This document shows, piece by piece, positions 10,101-17,595 of a stretch of 64,000 nucleotides of DNA; the stretch's first letter is position 1; each line of letters starts with the position of its first letter. This DNA is from an uncultured Lachnoclostridium sp. (GTDB lineage: Bacteria; Bacillota; Clostridia; Lachnospirales; Lachnospiraceae), in the NCBI GenBank assembly GCA_946415315.1, contig CAMKRZ010000003.1, positions 1 to 64,000 of the forward strand, read 5' to 3'. The position numbers were made by a program, and so were the translations under genes. Under the pieces are notes generated by a model that saw only the letters and a program-made list of their open reading frames with translations, was not told where the DNA came from and did not search any database.

Positions 10101-10330
10101 TCGATCCCTGGTGGAATCCTGCGGTCGAAGACCAGGCGACCGACCGTGCTTACCGGATCGGTCAGACGAAAAATGTACACGTGATCAAGCTGCTCACCAA
10201 GGGCACGATCGAAGAGAAGATATACCGCCTGCAACAGAAGAAGCAACGCCTTGCGGAGGCGATCATCGAGCGGCAGGAGGACCTGATCGGAAAGCTTACG
10301 AAGGAAGAACTGCTTGAGATTTTTTCGTGA
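7142..10330 (+). CDS. SWIM zinc-finger SNF2-family helicase
   Basis: Large DNA-dependent ATPase of the bacterial SWI2/SNF2 class. Translation starts at TTG 7142, 7 nt after AGAGGAA (7128-7134), inside the end of scpB. The 1062-residue product has a SWIM zinc finger (Cys70, Cys72, Cys82, His84), a bacterial SNF2-associated region (about 180-560), helicase motif I DDMGLGKT (about 632-639), motif II DEAQ, motif III LTGTPIENS, and the C-terminal helicase half with FSQFTSML, GGTGLNL and the motif VI region ATDRAYRIGQ. Such proteins remodel protein-DNA or transcription complexes, but the role of this subfamily is not established. Coupling to scpAB suggests, without proving, a link to chromosome organisation. 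Confidence 0.93.
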   Translation: MEFKDFLTKAFIKSYAQSDEVYADGFSYYRNGRVTHGVASKDKRVFQFTVKGNYNYKVQVRLTDSLSCTCTCANLSKNSGICKHIIASLLFLNQFERTAKASADLSPEEQKNGQILNYYSELESGVAHCETGHVEAMFFYSGILRQPKDHIIMRISMGSGRCYKVQSVKKMLESIRAGQSFILGKNFTYRKDIVEFDESSRRVLDYLSELFELEERYEIAGERSVFQKNDIVLSKNMFLEVLRRLGGDPFGLVINGRLLEDVHFVDGNPYISYDIDADEDFVSLGYTDNSRVFPIAADGSLLLYDRMLYHPNNTFTKNYLPIYNNLSRDGSPMVFRGEHARRFLEDVLPKLSNSMSVEIPAALAERYLTFPLQAGMNLDYINGDIRGELFFTYGDYTFNSFAEPDIREFILVRDKDGEQALLDKLKKLGFESHNGYFLLRETEAIFDFISGDRDGLDSMCELRYSDSFRSLRISKGEKVSYGVHMKSGEDYMTLDVSYDDVPKKELSDIFRSIKLKKKYYRLKDGNFLLLDTDTIRQSVQFIRSLSGSSKPIREDGIVIDRSQVSYLEQMLRRIGSDFHIDDCIYKLLDTLNHPPHRDCPPEIVADVRPYQLAGFEWMCNLADNRMGGILADDMGLGKTLQSIMYLVTLPKDSRRMVVCPTSLMYNWKDEFENFAPSLTCDIVCGTPEERRRIIKESNAQVLITSYPLIRRDLQYYRDITFSAVIIDEAQNIKNSASMNAQSVKNLNTQTRFALTGTPIENSLSEIWSIFDFVMPGYLFSHPKFVNEYEKPIMNNNQEILAQLNLRIQPYVMRRMKQDVLSELPEKTEEKILVDLSDDQKKLYASYLESYRGEFRLDDEESINENRMQILSALMRLRQICCHPATFMTNYEGGSSKMDLLMELIEQAIASGHRMLVFSQFTSMLELVQKELDSRNIACFCIRGETKVADRSAYVKRFNEGENSVFLISLKAGGTGLNLIGADTVIHIDPWWNPAVEDQATDRAYRIGQTKNVHVIKLLTKGTIEEKIYRLQQKKQRLAEAIIERQEDLIGKLTKEELLEIFS

Positions 10331-10337
10331 CATATGA

Positions 10338-10367
10338 CGAAAACGCTGATTGATATCAGCGTTTTCG
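10338..10367 (+). terminator. Strong intergenic hairpin before the zinc-ribbon gene
   Basis: A perfect 13-bp stem (10338-10350 with 10355-10367) with a 4-nt loop lies 7 nt after the SNF2 stop. No T run follows, although four T lie in the 3' arm, so it may be a weak terminator, a processing site or an mRNA stabiliser. Confidence 0.5.
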
Positions 10368-10392
10368 AATATATAGGGGGAGGAGAAATACT

Positions 10393-12069
10393 ATGATCGG
10401 TTGTCCGAATTGCGGCAATAAACTTGTATTCGACATTGATTCACAGAAGATGAGATGCAAGTATTGTGACTCGTACTACCTGATCTCCGTGGCTTCCAAA
10501 TGGTCAAAGGACGCCGAGGAGCAGAAGACGGAAGACTCCGACAACAGCATGGAGATCACGACATTTACGTGTTCGCAGTGCGGCGCGGAGATTTCCGCGG
10601 ACAGCGACGAAGCGGTTACCTGGTGCAGTTTCTGCGGTTCTCCCGCGACACTCACAAGCCGCCTGACGCGCATCCGCAGGCCTGATGTCGTCGTTCCGTT
10701 TCGCAAGAACAAGGAAGCGTGTGTCCAGAAATATAAGGAGATAGCGCGCAAACAGATTTATGCGCCCCGCGACCTGATCCGCCACGGCGATGCGGACGGT
10801 TTCCGCGGTATCTACATGCCGTACTGGACATACGATATCAGCAGAAGCGGCCCGTTTAGTTTTCAGGGAGAGCAAACGCAACGCTATAGCGAGGATACAA
10901 ATCTGGTCATCAAATACCGTATCGACGGTCAACTCAACAGCAACTACAACGGACTTTCCCACGACGCATCACAGACGTTTGACGACTATGTGAGTGAGCG
11001 GATCGCGCCGTACATTTTCTCATCCCAAAAGCCGTTCGATATCTGCTATCTGAATGGTTTCTATGCAAACGCGGCTGACCAGGACGAGAAGGTGTATCGC
11101 AACCGCATTGTCGATGATGAGAAAAAGCTGATCTACGCAGACGCATATGGTAAATATACAAGTTACGGCTTGACGGAGAGCAGTGTGGTCGGTGATCTCT
11201 CCGTACTGGGATACGGCACGGGTTTCAACGAGAACGGATGGAGAGAATACTTTGAGGACCCGAACGAGGAAGTCGACTCCGATCTTGAGGCAATCCAACA
11301 AGCCAGAACAAGGAAGAAATTCTCGCTGAAGAGCAAGCTTGCCATGTTCCCCGTCTGGTTCATGTCCTATCGCTGGGGAGACCGTGTTTCCTATGCGACC
11401 ATGAACGGTGATACCGGGAAAATGTATGCCGAATTTCCGGCATCTCCGAAACGGTTCCTTTTATTTTCCGCGATCACCGCGATACCTTTGTTCTTCCTGA
11501 TCTACGCGCTGTACACACTGACACCGCCTTACGTTTTGTTCCTTGCGCTGATGGCGTCGCTCTGTGCCTCCGGCATGTTCCGCAAGGAAGTTATCGAAAT
11601 TTTCCGCAAGCAGTTCCATGTCACCACTGGGGAGGACCCGTACAAAGAGCCAACCAAATCATCAATCTTCTGGAAATTATGCCTTGGCGGCTTGTTGTTG
11701 CTGATGCCGAAGATTGAACTGTGGTGGAATACAAATTTCACGCTTGAATTCCGTTATCTGTACCTGGCTACCGCGGTAATCGCTCTTGTCATATTTGTCT
11801 ATCGCTTTTTCAATATGCGAAACACGTACGGCGGTATTGTCGACGTGCATATGGATGCAACAAATCTGTGGTACGCGATAACCGCACTCTTGGCGGGGAT
11901 CATTTATCTCATCAATCCCGCGTCGGACATTGTTTATTATTCGCTTGCATTCGCGCTTGTCGCCGTGGTATGTCTTTCCGTCACGGAACTGATCCGCAGT
12001 TACAATGTGCTGGCTTCCGTAAGGCCGAAGCAGTTTAACCGGAGCGGAGGTGAAGATGATAATGCGTAA
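10393..12069 (+). CDS. TFIIB-type zinc-ribbon membrane protein of unknown function
   Basis: The start at 10393 follows an unusually strong GGGGGAGGAG. Residues 1-30 form a zinc ribbon (Cys4, Cys7, Cys22, Cys25) and a second ribbon follows (FTCSQCG ... WCSFCG, about 57-82). A soluble middle region (about 85-350) contains many aromatic residues. About six hydrophobic helices fill residues 360-545. Proteins of this shape are annotated only as zinc-ribbon containing. The next gene, a TPM-domain lipoprotein, starts inside its 3' end, so the two are probably co-translated and may work together at the membrane. The zinc ribbons may serve assembly rather than nucleic-acid binding; I do not assign a function. 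Confidence 0.85.
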   Translation: MIGCPNCGNKLVFDIDSQKMRCKYCDSYYLISVASKWSKDAEEQKTEDSDNSMEITTFTCSQCGAEISADSDEAVTWCSFCGSPATLTSRLTRIRRPDVVVPFRKNKEACVQKYKEIARKQIYAPRDLIRHGDADGFRGIYMPYWTYDISRSGPFSFQGEQTQRYSEDTNLVIKYRIDGQLNSNYNGLSHDASQTFDDYVSERIAPYIFSSQKPFDICYLNGFYANAADQDEKVYRNRIVDDEKKLIYADAYGKYTSYGLTESSVVGDLSVLGYGTGFNENGWREYFEDPNEEVDSDLEAIQQARTRKKFSLKSKLAMFPVWFMSYRWGDRVSYATMNGDTGKMYAEFPASPKRFLLFSAITAIPLFFLIYALYTLTPPYVLFLALMASLCASGMFRKEVIEIFRKQFHVTTGEDPYKEPTKSSIFWKLCLGGLLLLMPKIELWWNTNFTLEFRYLYLATAVIALVIFVYRFFNMRNTYGGIVDVHMDATNLWYAITALLAGIIYLINPASDIVYYSLAFALVAVVCLSVTELIRSYNVLASVRPKQFNRSGGEDDNA

Positions 12070-12874
12070 AATAATTCTTCTTCTCCTCGTTCTAGTCACT
12101 GCATTTTCCCTTACCGCATGCAGTGAAGATACCGGCCTGCCGAAGCCGGAGCAACCCGGTGTTGTCAGAATTGACGATACTGCAGAATTGTTTGACCATA
12201 TGGACGAAATTTATCTCTCACAGGAGATGAGTCGTCTCGCGGAATACGGTAATGTCTGCGTCTACACGATCAATGAATATCACAATTCCACACTGACGCG
12301 TCTGGCAAGGGATTACTATGACGAGATCTTCGGAATGCAGAGTGGCTTTCTGTTCATCTTTGATATGTATAGTCGGGAGATCTATATCGAGACTGACGGA
12401 TATATCGGAAAGCATGTTACGGTCGATAAGGCGCTTACGATCACCGATAATATTTACTCGTACGCTTCCAAAGAGCAATACACAAAATGTGTCGCAGAGG
12501 CGATCGATCAGGCCATTCGCCTCCTGGAACACAAAAGTGTTCCGCAGTCGATGCGCATCGTATCGAGCATTTTCATCGCAGTACTGGGTGCTTTGCTCAT
12601 CAATTTCCTTGTCCTGCGTATTCTGAACCGTAAGCCGGCAGTTTCCATAGGAGAGATGTCGATCGGCGTGAAAGGTAATGCAAGGTTCAGCAACGATCTT
12701 GTGACCACCGTAGATCGTCGTTATCAGGATGCTCCGATCACTAAGACACGTGTAGCACTCATCATTTTGCGAATCCTTCTGGAAATCCTTGCAAGCGGTG
12801 GCGGAAACAGCAGTGGCAAAGGTGGTAAGAGCGGTGGAGGACACAGCAGCCACGGTGGCGGACACCGATTCTGA
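12056..12874 (+). CDS. TPM-domain lipoprotein with Gly/His/Ser-rich tail
   Basis: The start is ambiguous: GTG 12050, ATG 12056 and ATG 12062 are in frame behind GGAGG at 12046-12050; 12056 has the most normal spacing. The N-terminus is a lipoprotein signal (hydrophobic stretch ending LTAC, then SEDTG). Residues about 35-165 fit a TPM domain (the YgcG/TLP18.3 fold) including DDTAELF and YIETDGYIGKHV. One membrane helix follows (about 172-192) and the protein ends in a glycine-, serine- and histidine-rich tail, typical of this family and possibly metal-binding. It overlaps the upstream zinc-ribbon gene by 14 nt. Function unknown; some TPM domains are reported as phosphatase-like or chaperone-like in other organisms. 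Confidence 0.82.
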   Translation: MIMRKIILLLLVLVTAFSLTACSEDTGLPKPEQPGVVRIDDTAELFDHMDEIYLSQEMSRLAEYGNVCVYTINEYHNSTLTRLARDYYDEIFGMQSGFLFIFDMYSREIYIETDGYIGKHVTVDKALTITDNIYSYASKEQYTKCVAEAIDQAIRLLEHKSVPQSMRIVSSIFIAVLGALLINFLVLRILNRKPAVSIGEMSIGVKGNARFSNDLVTTVDRRYQDAPITKTRVALIILRILLEILASGGGNSSGKGGKSGGGHSSHGGGHRF

Positions 12875-12924
12875 GAAACAAATCCGAATGAACTAAACGA
12901 GCACGATAATTCTAATAGAGTACG

Positions 12925-12958
12925 AAAAAGGAAGGTCATTGCGAAACCTTCCTTTTTT
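12925..12958. terminator. Bidirectional terminator between convergent genes
   Basis: AAAAAGGAAGGT at 12925-12936 pairs with 12946-12957, loop 9 nt, giving an A tract on one side and T tract on the other. It can end transcription from both directions, between the TPM gene (+) and the coiled-coil gene (-). Confidence 0.85.
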
Positions 12959-12999
12959 GATCGTTTGTAATTGATTTCTGAATACGCTGTTCCTTACGA

Positions 13000-15900
13000 T
13001 CAATCATCCAGGAACTTGCTGTAGTATCTCTGTACAAGACTGTCAAGGAACACTTCGTTGATATCGCCGAAGTTATCGGTGAGCAGTTTCTTGATCCCGT
13101 TGATCTTCAGCTCGTAGTTTTCTGCATCCTCCGCGTCATCCTTCTCGAACGCACGCACGGTCTGCGATGTTACATTGAGCATCATCCAGCTGTTGAACAG
13201 TTTGGAAAGACGCTTGCCGCTCATATTGATCAGGAAGTTTGCGTTCTTGATCTCCTGAGGTTTCAACACCTTCTTCGCAGTGCTGGGCACACGGGTGATG
13301 AACAGACTCTCTACCTCATCGTCGCTCGTCAGGCGCATGAAACCGGTCGTTCTGCCGCCTGCAGCATCCTCGGAACCGGGCTTGCTTCCTTTCTTGTACT
13401 TCGCATAACTGGAAACCTGATGAGGCTTGTAGAAGTCAAATTCTTCCTCGTTGCTCGTGTTAGGAGTGTAGTCCGGAACAAATCCTGCGTAGTTGTCCAG
13501 GTCATCCGTATCCTCGAATACGATCTTGCCCTTCTTACCGAAATCCTTGACCAGGTTAGCCTGACGGGTTGCCTCAGCCTTGATCTGAGCGTTGATCGCC
13601 TGATTTTCTTCCTTGCGGGCATGGACTCGTTTCTTGAACTCGTCGTATTCCGTTGTCTCCTGAGGCTCTGCGGATTCATTTTCCGGAGCGTTAGGAGAGT
13701 AGTCCGGAACAAAACCGCGGTAAGTATCGTCGATTGCAAGCTCTTCGTCCGCCTCAAACTTGCGCGGAGCAGGCTTCTTACTGGAAAATGCTGCATCCAC
13801 CGGCTTCTCCGGATTGGCGAAAGAGGAGCTCTGATCGATGTTCGGACGGATCTCCTCAACCGAGGAATCGGCAATCACTTCCTCAATGATATCATTGTCG
13901 AAGGAAACCTTGATCTTCGTGTCCTGAATGTCAGTAGGACGGGAAGGAACGGACTCATAGTCCGAAACCGAAGCGTCGCGATATTTTCCTTCCGGAATGA
14001 TATCCTCAACTACAGTTTCCGTTCTCATAGCAGCCGTCTTCAGGCCACTGTCCGCGGATTCTGCGCGCTGCGTCTGTTTCTGCGACTTGGCGTTATCAGA
14101 CGAATCAGCAACCGCCGGCTTCTTTGAAACACTCTTGACCTGCTCGGGAACCGCAACCTGCGTCGGACGTGCGGAAGTGTATGTTCCCTTGGCACGATCA
14201 CCGGTAGCGTCCGTCGATTTCTTCATGCTCTTCGAAAGGCTTGCGCGTTTGAAATTGTTGAGGAAATCGGAAAATGCATCTTCGCTTCCTGCCGTGTCTT
14301 CCTCAGAATCGTCATCCGTGGGATCCAACGCCGAATTGACCGGCGACTCATAGGTTTCGGAACCGGACTCCGCATCGTCGGCAGAAGAGCGGTTGAAGGA
14401 ACGAATATCTGCCTCATCGATGATCTTGTCATCATCGATATCGTCGTTATTGACACGCTCAGTCTCAACAAAAATCGGCTCATTCTCAGTAGCTTCAGTC
14501 TTCTTGGACTGCCAGTCGCTTACGTCCTCTGCACCGGCGCCCCAGTCGATCTTTTTACCGGGATCCGAATAGACAGGAGTGGGATCCGCTTCTTCATAGT
14601 TCGGCACTTCATACGGCTGTTCGTAGCCGGAGAAGGAGATGTTGACTTTGCCGTCTTCGGAGATCACGTTTGCCTGCTGTGTCTCGACCGTTTTCTCGAT
14701 CACAGGCTCTGTATGTTCATGTTCCTTCGCATACTCCTCGAGATCTTCCTGGCGCTTCTTCTCGAACTGATATGCCGTGAGCGGACGCTTCGGAGTAAAG
14801 TCAAATCCCGAATCTTCAGATTCCGATGCGGGGGCGGAAGCTGCGGCAGCTTCCTCATTTTTCTCCATCTCTGCAAATAGGGTAGTGCGCTTTTTGTTAT
14901 CTTTCTTCGCCGCAAAAATGGACTCAAAATCATTATCATCAGAAGGAGAATCCTCATTGAATCCCTTCGGATAGAACGGCCGCTTGGTTCTGGTTGCGGC
15001 ATTGGCAACAAATTCTACCTCGCCAGCAGATTCCTCCTCAGCCTTCTTACGTTCTTCCTCGGCCTTGCGCTCTGCCTCAGCTTTCTCTGCAGCAATGCGG
15101 GCTTCCTCTGCCTTGCGAGCTTCCTCAGCTTTGCGGGCTTCTTCGGCCTTGCGTTCTGCCTCAGCCTTCTCAGCAGCAATACGAGCTTCTTCGGCCTTGC
15201 GAGCCTCTTCAGCCTTGCGTTCCGCCTCGGCCTTCTCGGCAGCGATGCGGGCTTCCTCCGCCTTACGGGCTTCCTCGGCCTTGCGTTCCGCCTCAGCCTT
15301 CTCGGCAGCGATGCGGGCTTCCTCCGCCTTACGGGCTTCCTCGGCCTTGCGTTCCGCCTCAGCCTTCTCGGCAGCGATGCGGGCTTCCTCCGCCTTACGG
15401 GCTTCCTCGGCTCTGCGAGCTTCCTCGGCCTTGCGTTCCGCCTCAGCCTTTTCAGCAGCGATCCGTTCTTCCTCGGCCTTCTTCTCGTCAGCGATGCGCT
15501 CCGCTTCAGCCTTTTCTGCAGCGATCCGTTCTTCCTCAGCACGTCTCTCTGCCTCGATACGCTCAGCTTCAGCCTTCTCAGCAGCGATGCGTTCTTCCTC
15601 AGCGCGTCTCTCTGCCTCAAGGCGTTCTTCTTCAGCGCGTCTCTCTGCCTCCGCCTTCAGAGCAGCAGCACGTGCCTCCTCAAGTCTGCGTTCTTCCTCA
15701 GCCTTCTCGGCAGCGATGCGTTCTTCCTCGGCCTTGCGTTCCGCTTCAAGACGTTCTTCCTCAGCTTTGCGCTCGGCTTCAAGGCGTTCCTCCTCAGCCT
15801 TCTTCTCAGCTGCGATCCGTTCTGCCTCAGCTTGTTCCGCAGCACGACGTTCTTCCTCTGCCTTCATGGCAGCAGCAATACGCTCTTTGTCAGCCTTCTT

Positions 15901-16311
15901 CTCGGCAGCGCGACGTTCTTCTTCGGCTTTGCGCTCCTCGTCCCTTTTCTTCTTGGCGAGACGCTCTTCCTCAGCTTTGCGCTCAGCTTCCTTGGAAGCA
16001 GCAGAGTCAGAAGCGCCGGTCTTGTTTCGCTTCTCCGCAGCCTGGAAGGAGATGAAACATTTCATCGCGGTCTTCTTATCGTCCTTGTTGACATAGATCC
16101 GGTAAACATCATCACGGATGCCGTATTCGGAAACCGCATTGATGTCATGATCCTTGAGATACTCAATAAACCGATCGGTAACTTCCTGATTCTGAAGGGA
16201 AACAAAGGATACAAGATCGGCAGGCCGGTTGCTCACAAGGGAGATATTGCACTCCGCGCAAATCGTTGTTCCCGAAGGATACTCTTTTTTGCAGGTCGGA
16301 CAGTAGGGCAT
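13000..16311 (-). CDS. Giant zinc-ribbon / repetitive coiled-coil protein of unknown function
   Basis: 1103 residues, start at 16311 behind GAGGAA. Residues 1-21 form a zinc ribbon (Cys4, Cys7, Cys18, Cys21). Residues about 30-95 resemble the small alpha/beta DUF2007-type domain. Residues about 105-428 are an almost uninterrupted Glu/Ala/Arg/Lys helix built from repeats like ARIAAEKAEAERKAEEARKA, predicting a very long single helix or coiled coil. Residues about 430-1000 are acidic and low-complexity, with two copies of GFVPDY(S/T)PN (about 866 and 943). A final block (about 1000-1103) looks folded. The N- and C-terminal ends match those of the neighbouring gene at 16530-17453, so the two are paralogues. 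No membrane helix is evident. A cytoskeletal or scaffold role is conceivable but unproven. Confidence 0.85.
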   Translation of the reverse strand: MPYCPTCKKEYPSGTTICAECNISLVSNRPADLVSFVSLQNQEVTDRFIEYLKDHDINAVSEYGIRDDVYRIYVNKDDKKTAMKCFISFQAAEKRNKTGASDSAASKEAERKAEEERLAKKKRDEERKAEEERRAAEKKADKERIAAAMKAEEERRAAEQAEAERIAAEKKAEEERLEAERKAEEERLEAERKAEEERIAAEKAEEERRLEEARAAALKAEAERRAEEERLEAERRAEEERIAAEKAEAERIEAERRAEEERIAAEKAEAERIADEKKAEEERIAAEKAEAERKAEEARRAEEARKAEEARIAAEKAEAERKAEEARKAEEARIAAEKAEAERKAEEARKAEEARIAAEKAEAERKAEEARKAEEARIAAEKAEAERKAEEARKAEEARKAEEARIAAEKAEAERKAEEERKKAEEESAGEVEFVANAATRTKRPFYPKGFNEDSPSDDNDFESIFAAKKDNKKRTTLFAEMEKNEEAAAASAPASESEDSGFDFTPKRPLTAYQFEKKRQEDLEEYAKEHEHTEPVIEKTVETQQANVISEDGKVNISFSGYEQPYEVPNYEEADPTPVYSDPGKKIDWGAGAEDVSDWQSKKTEATENEPIFVETERVNNDDIDDDKIIDEADIRSFNRSSADDAESGSETYESPVNSALDPTDDDSEEDTAGSEDAFSDFLNNFKRASLSKSMKKSTDATGDRAKGTYTSARPTQVAVPEQVKSVSKKPAVADSSDNAKSQKQTQRAESADSGLKTAAMRTETVVEDIIPEGKYRDASVSDYESVPSRPTDIQDTKIKVSFDNDIIEEVIADSSVEEIRPNIDQSSSFANPEKPVDAAFSSKKPAPRKFEADEELAIDDTYRGFVPDYSPNAPENESAEPQETTEYDEFKKRVHARKEENQAINAQIKAEATRQANLVKDFGKKGKIVFEDTDDLDNYAGFVPDYTPNTSNEEEFDFYKPHQVSSYAKYKKGSKPGSEDAAGGRTTGFMRLTSDDEVESLFITRVPSTAKKVLKPQEIKNANFLINMSGKRLSKLFNSWMMLNVTSQTVRAFEKDDAEDAENYELKINGIKKLLTDNFGDINEVFLDSLVQRYYSKFLDD
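15040..15990. repeat. Tandem repeats encoding the charged helix, including near-identical 66-bp units
   Basis: Within the coiled-coil gene, units beginning AGCGATGCGGGCTTCCTC start at 15241, 15307 and 15373, exactly 66 bp (22 codons) apart and almost identical. More diverged copies extend on both sides. The reading frame is kept throughout, and the strand opposite gives long spurious Ser/Ala-rich frames. Confidence 0.9.
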
Positions 16312-16354
16312 GGGTTCCTCATTTCTGCGCTGCGTTTATGTTCTCCTCTTCTCA

Positions 16355-16402
16355 GCGGATTTTCATCCGCAAAATCTGCGGGAAAGCGGCGCGTCTCCCG
16401 CA
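16355..16402 (-). promoter_or_regulatory. Two hairpins in the leader of the coiled-coil gene
   Basis: On the minus strand a 7-bp stem (16402-16396 with 16383-16377) is followed by a 6-bp stem with a GAAA tetraloop (16370-16365 with 16360-16355). They lie in a leader of about 150 nt between the promoter and the start codon. No known riboswitch family was recognised. Confidence 0.4.
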
Positions 16403-16465
16403 AATGATTCGTTGTGCCGGATCAATTGCACGATAATGTGTAAAACACTTTCAAACACACTCTAA

Positions 16466-16494
16466 ATTATAGTAAAAATGACGATATTTTTCAA
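16466..16494 (-). promoter_or_regulatory. Promoter of the coiled-coil gene
   Basis: On the minus strand, TTGAAA (16494-16489), a 17-bp spacer and TATAAT (16471-16466). This predicts a leader of about 150 nt. Confidence 0.75.
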
Positions 16495-16529
16495 GGAAAT
16501 TATAAAGAATTCGTGAATTTTTGAAGGAC

Positions 16530-17453
16530 TTATTCCTCACCGAACTGTTCGGTGTACCATTCGTCGGAAAGATGGAGCAGAAGAGACTCATCGCAGTCCG
16601 AAAATGCCTCCTTTAAACGGTCGGTCAGCACCTGCTGTCGTTGCAGATCAAGCTCAGGTCCTTCAAATTCCGAATCCGCAGTCAGAGCGATGATATCGTC
16701 TTTTGCAAGATGCTCCGCGAGATAATCCTTTATCTCCTTGATCGTATTCTCCTCGGTCAAAGCAAGCTCTCCATATTTTTTGCTCTTTGCTATGCTGTAA
16801 AACCCGTACAGCAACATGACAACAGCAATAACCGACAGTGACACAAGCGAAAACGGGCTCAGGTACCCAGCCTTCCACATTCCATACACGCCGCCGAGCA
16901 AAACTACTCCGAGTACGATCAGGATCACTGCAGATTCCTTCGTCTCTCTTTGTTTGTCTGCTGCGGAGACATACTGTGTCGACTCGCTCATGTTATGCAA
17001 AAATGAAGGCGTAGTTAACTCCGCCACAGCTTCCTCATCAAGGAATTCCCGTATACTGTCCTCCGCTTCCGTGTCGATTGCTTCTTCCCAGTCTTCCGGA
17101 ATCTCATCGCTCTCCGTGATCTCCGTTGCTTCCTCAAGCGGCTTGTTGCTGCGGGAAGCCATCGCGTTGCCGGTTTCGACGGCAACAAACACGGAAAATG
17201 CCCGCTTTACGCGTTCATTATCCGACGGATCGCAGCATATCGCGTAACGGTCATCTTCCGGTTCCTGCGCGACGCGAACATGTATTCCGGAGTAGGAGAG
17301 ATATTCCACAAACCGGTTCATGATATGTTCGCTGCGGATGTACAACACCGGTTTTTCATCATTTGTGAGCTGATCTACAAGGTCACAGTTGCAGTCCGGA
17401 CAGATTAAAACACCTGCTCGGTATTCATTCTTACAGATCGGGCAAAATGCCAT
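16530..17453 (-). CDS. Zinc-ribbon membrane protein, paralogue of the coiled-coil protein
   Basis: 307 residues, start at 17453 behind GGAGGTG. Zinc ribbon with Cys4, Cys7, Cys18, Cys21 at exactly the same positions as in the 1103-residue neighbour, followed by a similar DUF2007-like domain (RFVEYL, DDRYAI, FSVFVAVE; about 30-93). An acidic linker (about 100-165) precedes two hydrophobic helices (about 175-198 and 200-222) and a soluble C-terminal domain ending DESLLLHLSDEWYTEQFGEE, which aligns with the neighbour's NEVFLDSLVQRYYSKFLDD. It looks like the membrane-bound short form of the same architecture. Own promoter. Function unknown. Confidence 0.85.
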   Translation of the reverse strand: MAFCPICKNEYRAGVLICPDCNCDLVDQLTNDEKPVLYIRSEHIMNRFVEYLSYSGIHVRVAQEPEDDRYAICCDPSDNERVKRAFSVFVAVETGNAMASRSNKPLEEATEITESDEIPEDWEEAIDTEAEDSIREFLDEEAVAELTTPSFLHNMSESTQYVSAADKQRETKESAVILIVLGVVLLGGVYGMWKAGYLSPFSLVSLSVIAVVMLLYGFYSIAKSKKYGELALTEENTIKEIKDYLAEHLAKDDIIALTADSEFEGPELDLQRQQVLTDRLKEAFSDCDESLLLHLSDEWYTEQFGEE

Positions 17454-17557
17454 TGAGCACCTCCGACGCGGCAGTTCCGCATTATTTTCCTATGCAACGT
17501 CCGAAAGGGCAATATCAAGTGTTTGAGCATCGCGGGATCAGAACAGTTGCATCTTAT

Positions 17558-17586
17558 ATTATATGTCACAGACGAAGGAATAACAA
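17558..17586 (-). promoter_or_regulatory. Promoter of the zinc-ribbon membrane gene
   Basis: On the minus strand, TTGTTA (17586-17581), a 17-bp spacer and TATAAT (17563-17558). Confidence 0.65.
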
Positions 17587-17595
17587 GCAAAATCC

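Noticed and set aside
15040-15990. Regular repeats that could suggest a CRISPR array
   Set aside because: The repeats are contiguous, have no unique spacers, stay in frame and encode a helix.
14984-16096. Long plus-strand open frame rich in Ser and Ala opposite the coiled-coil gene
   Set aside because: It is the reverse-strand shadow of the repetitive Glu/Ala/Arg helix. It has no ribosome binding site, and its composition follows entirely from the repeats.
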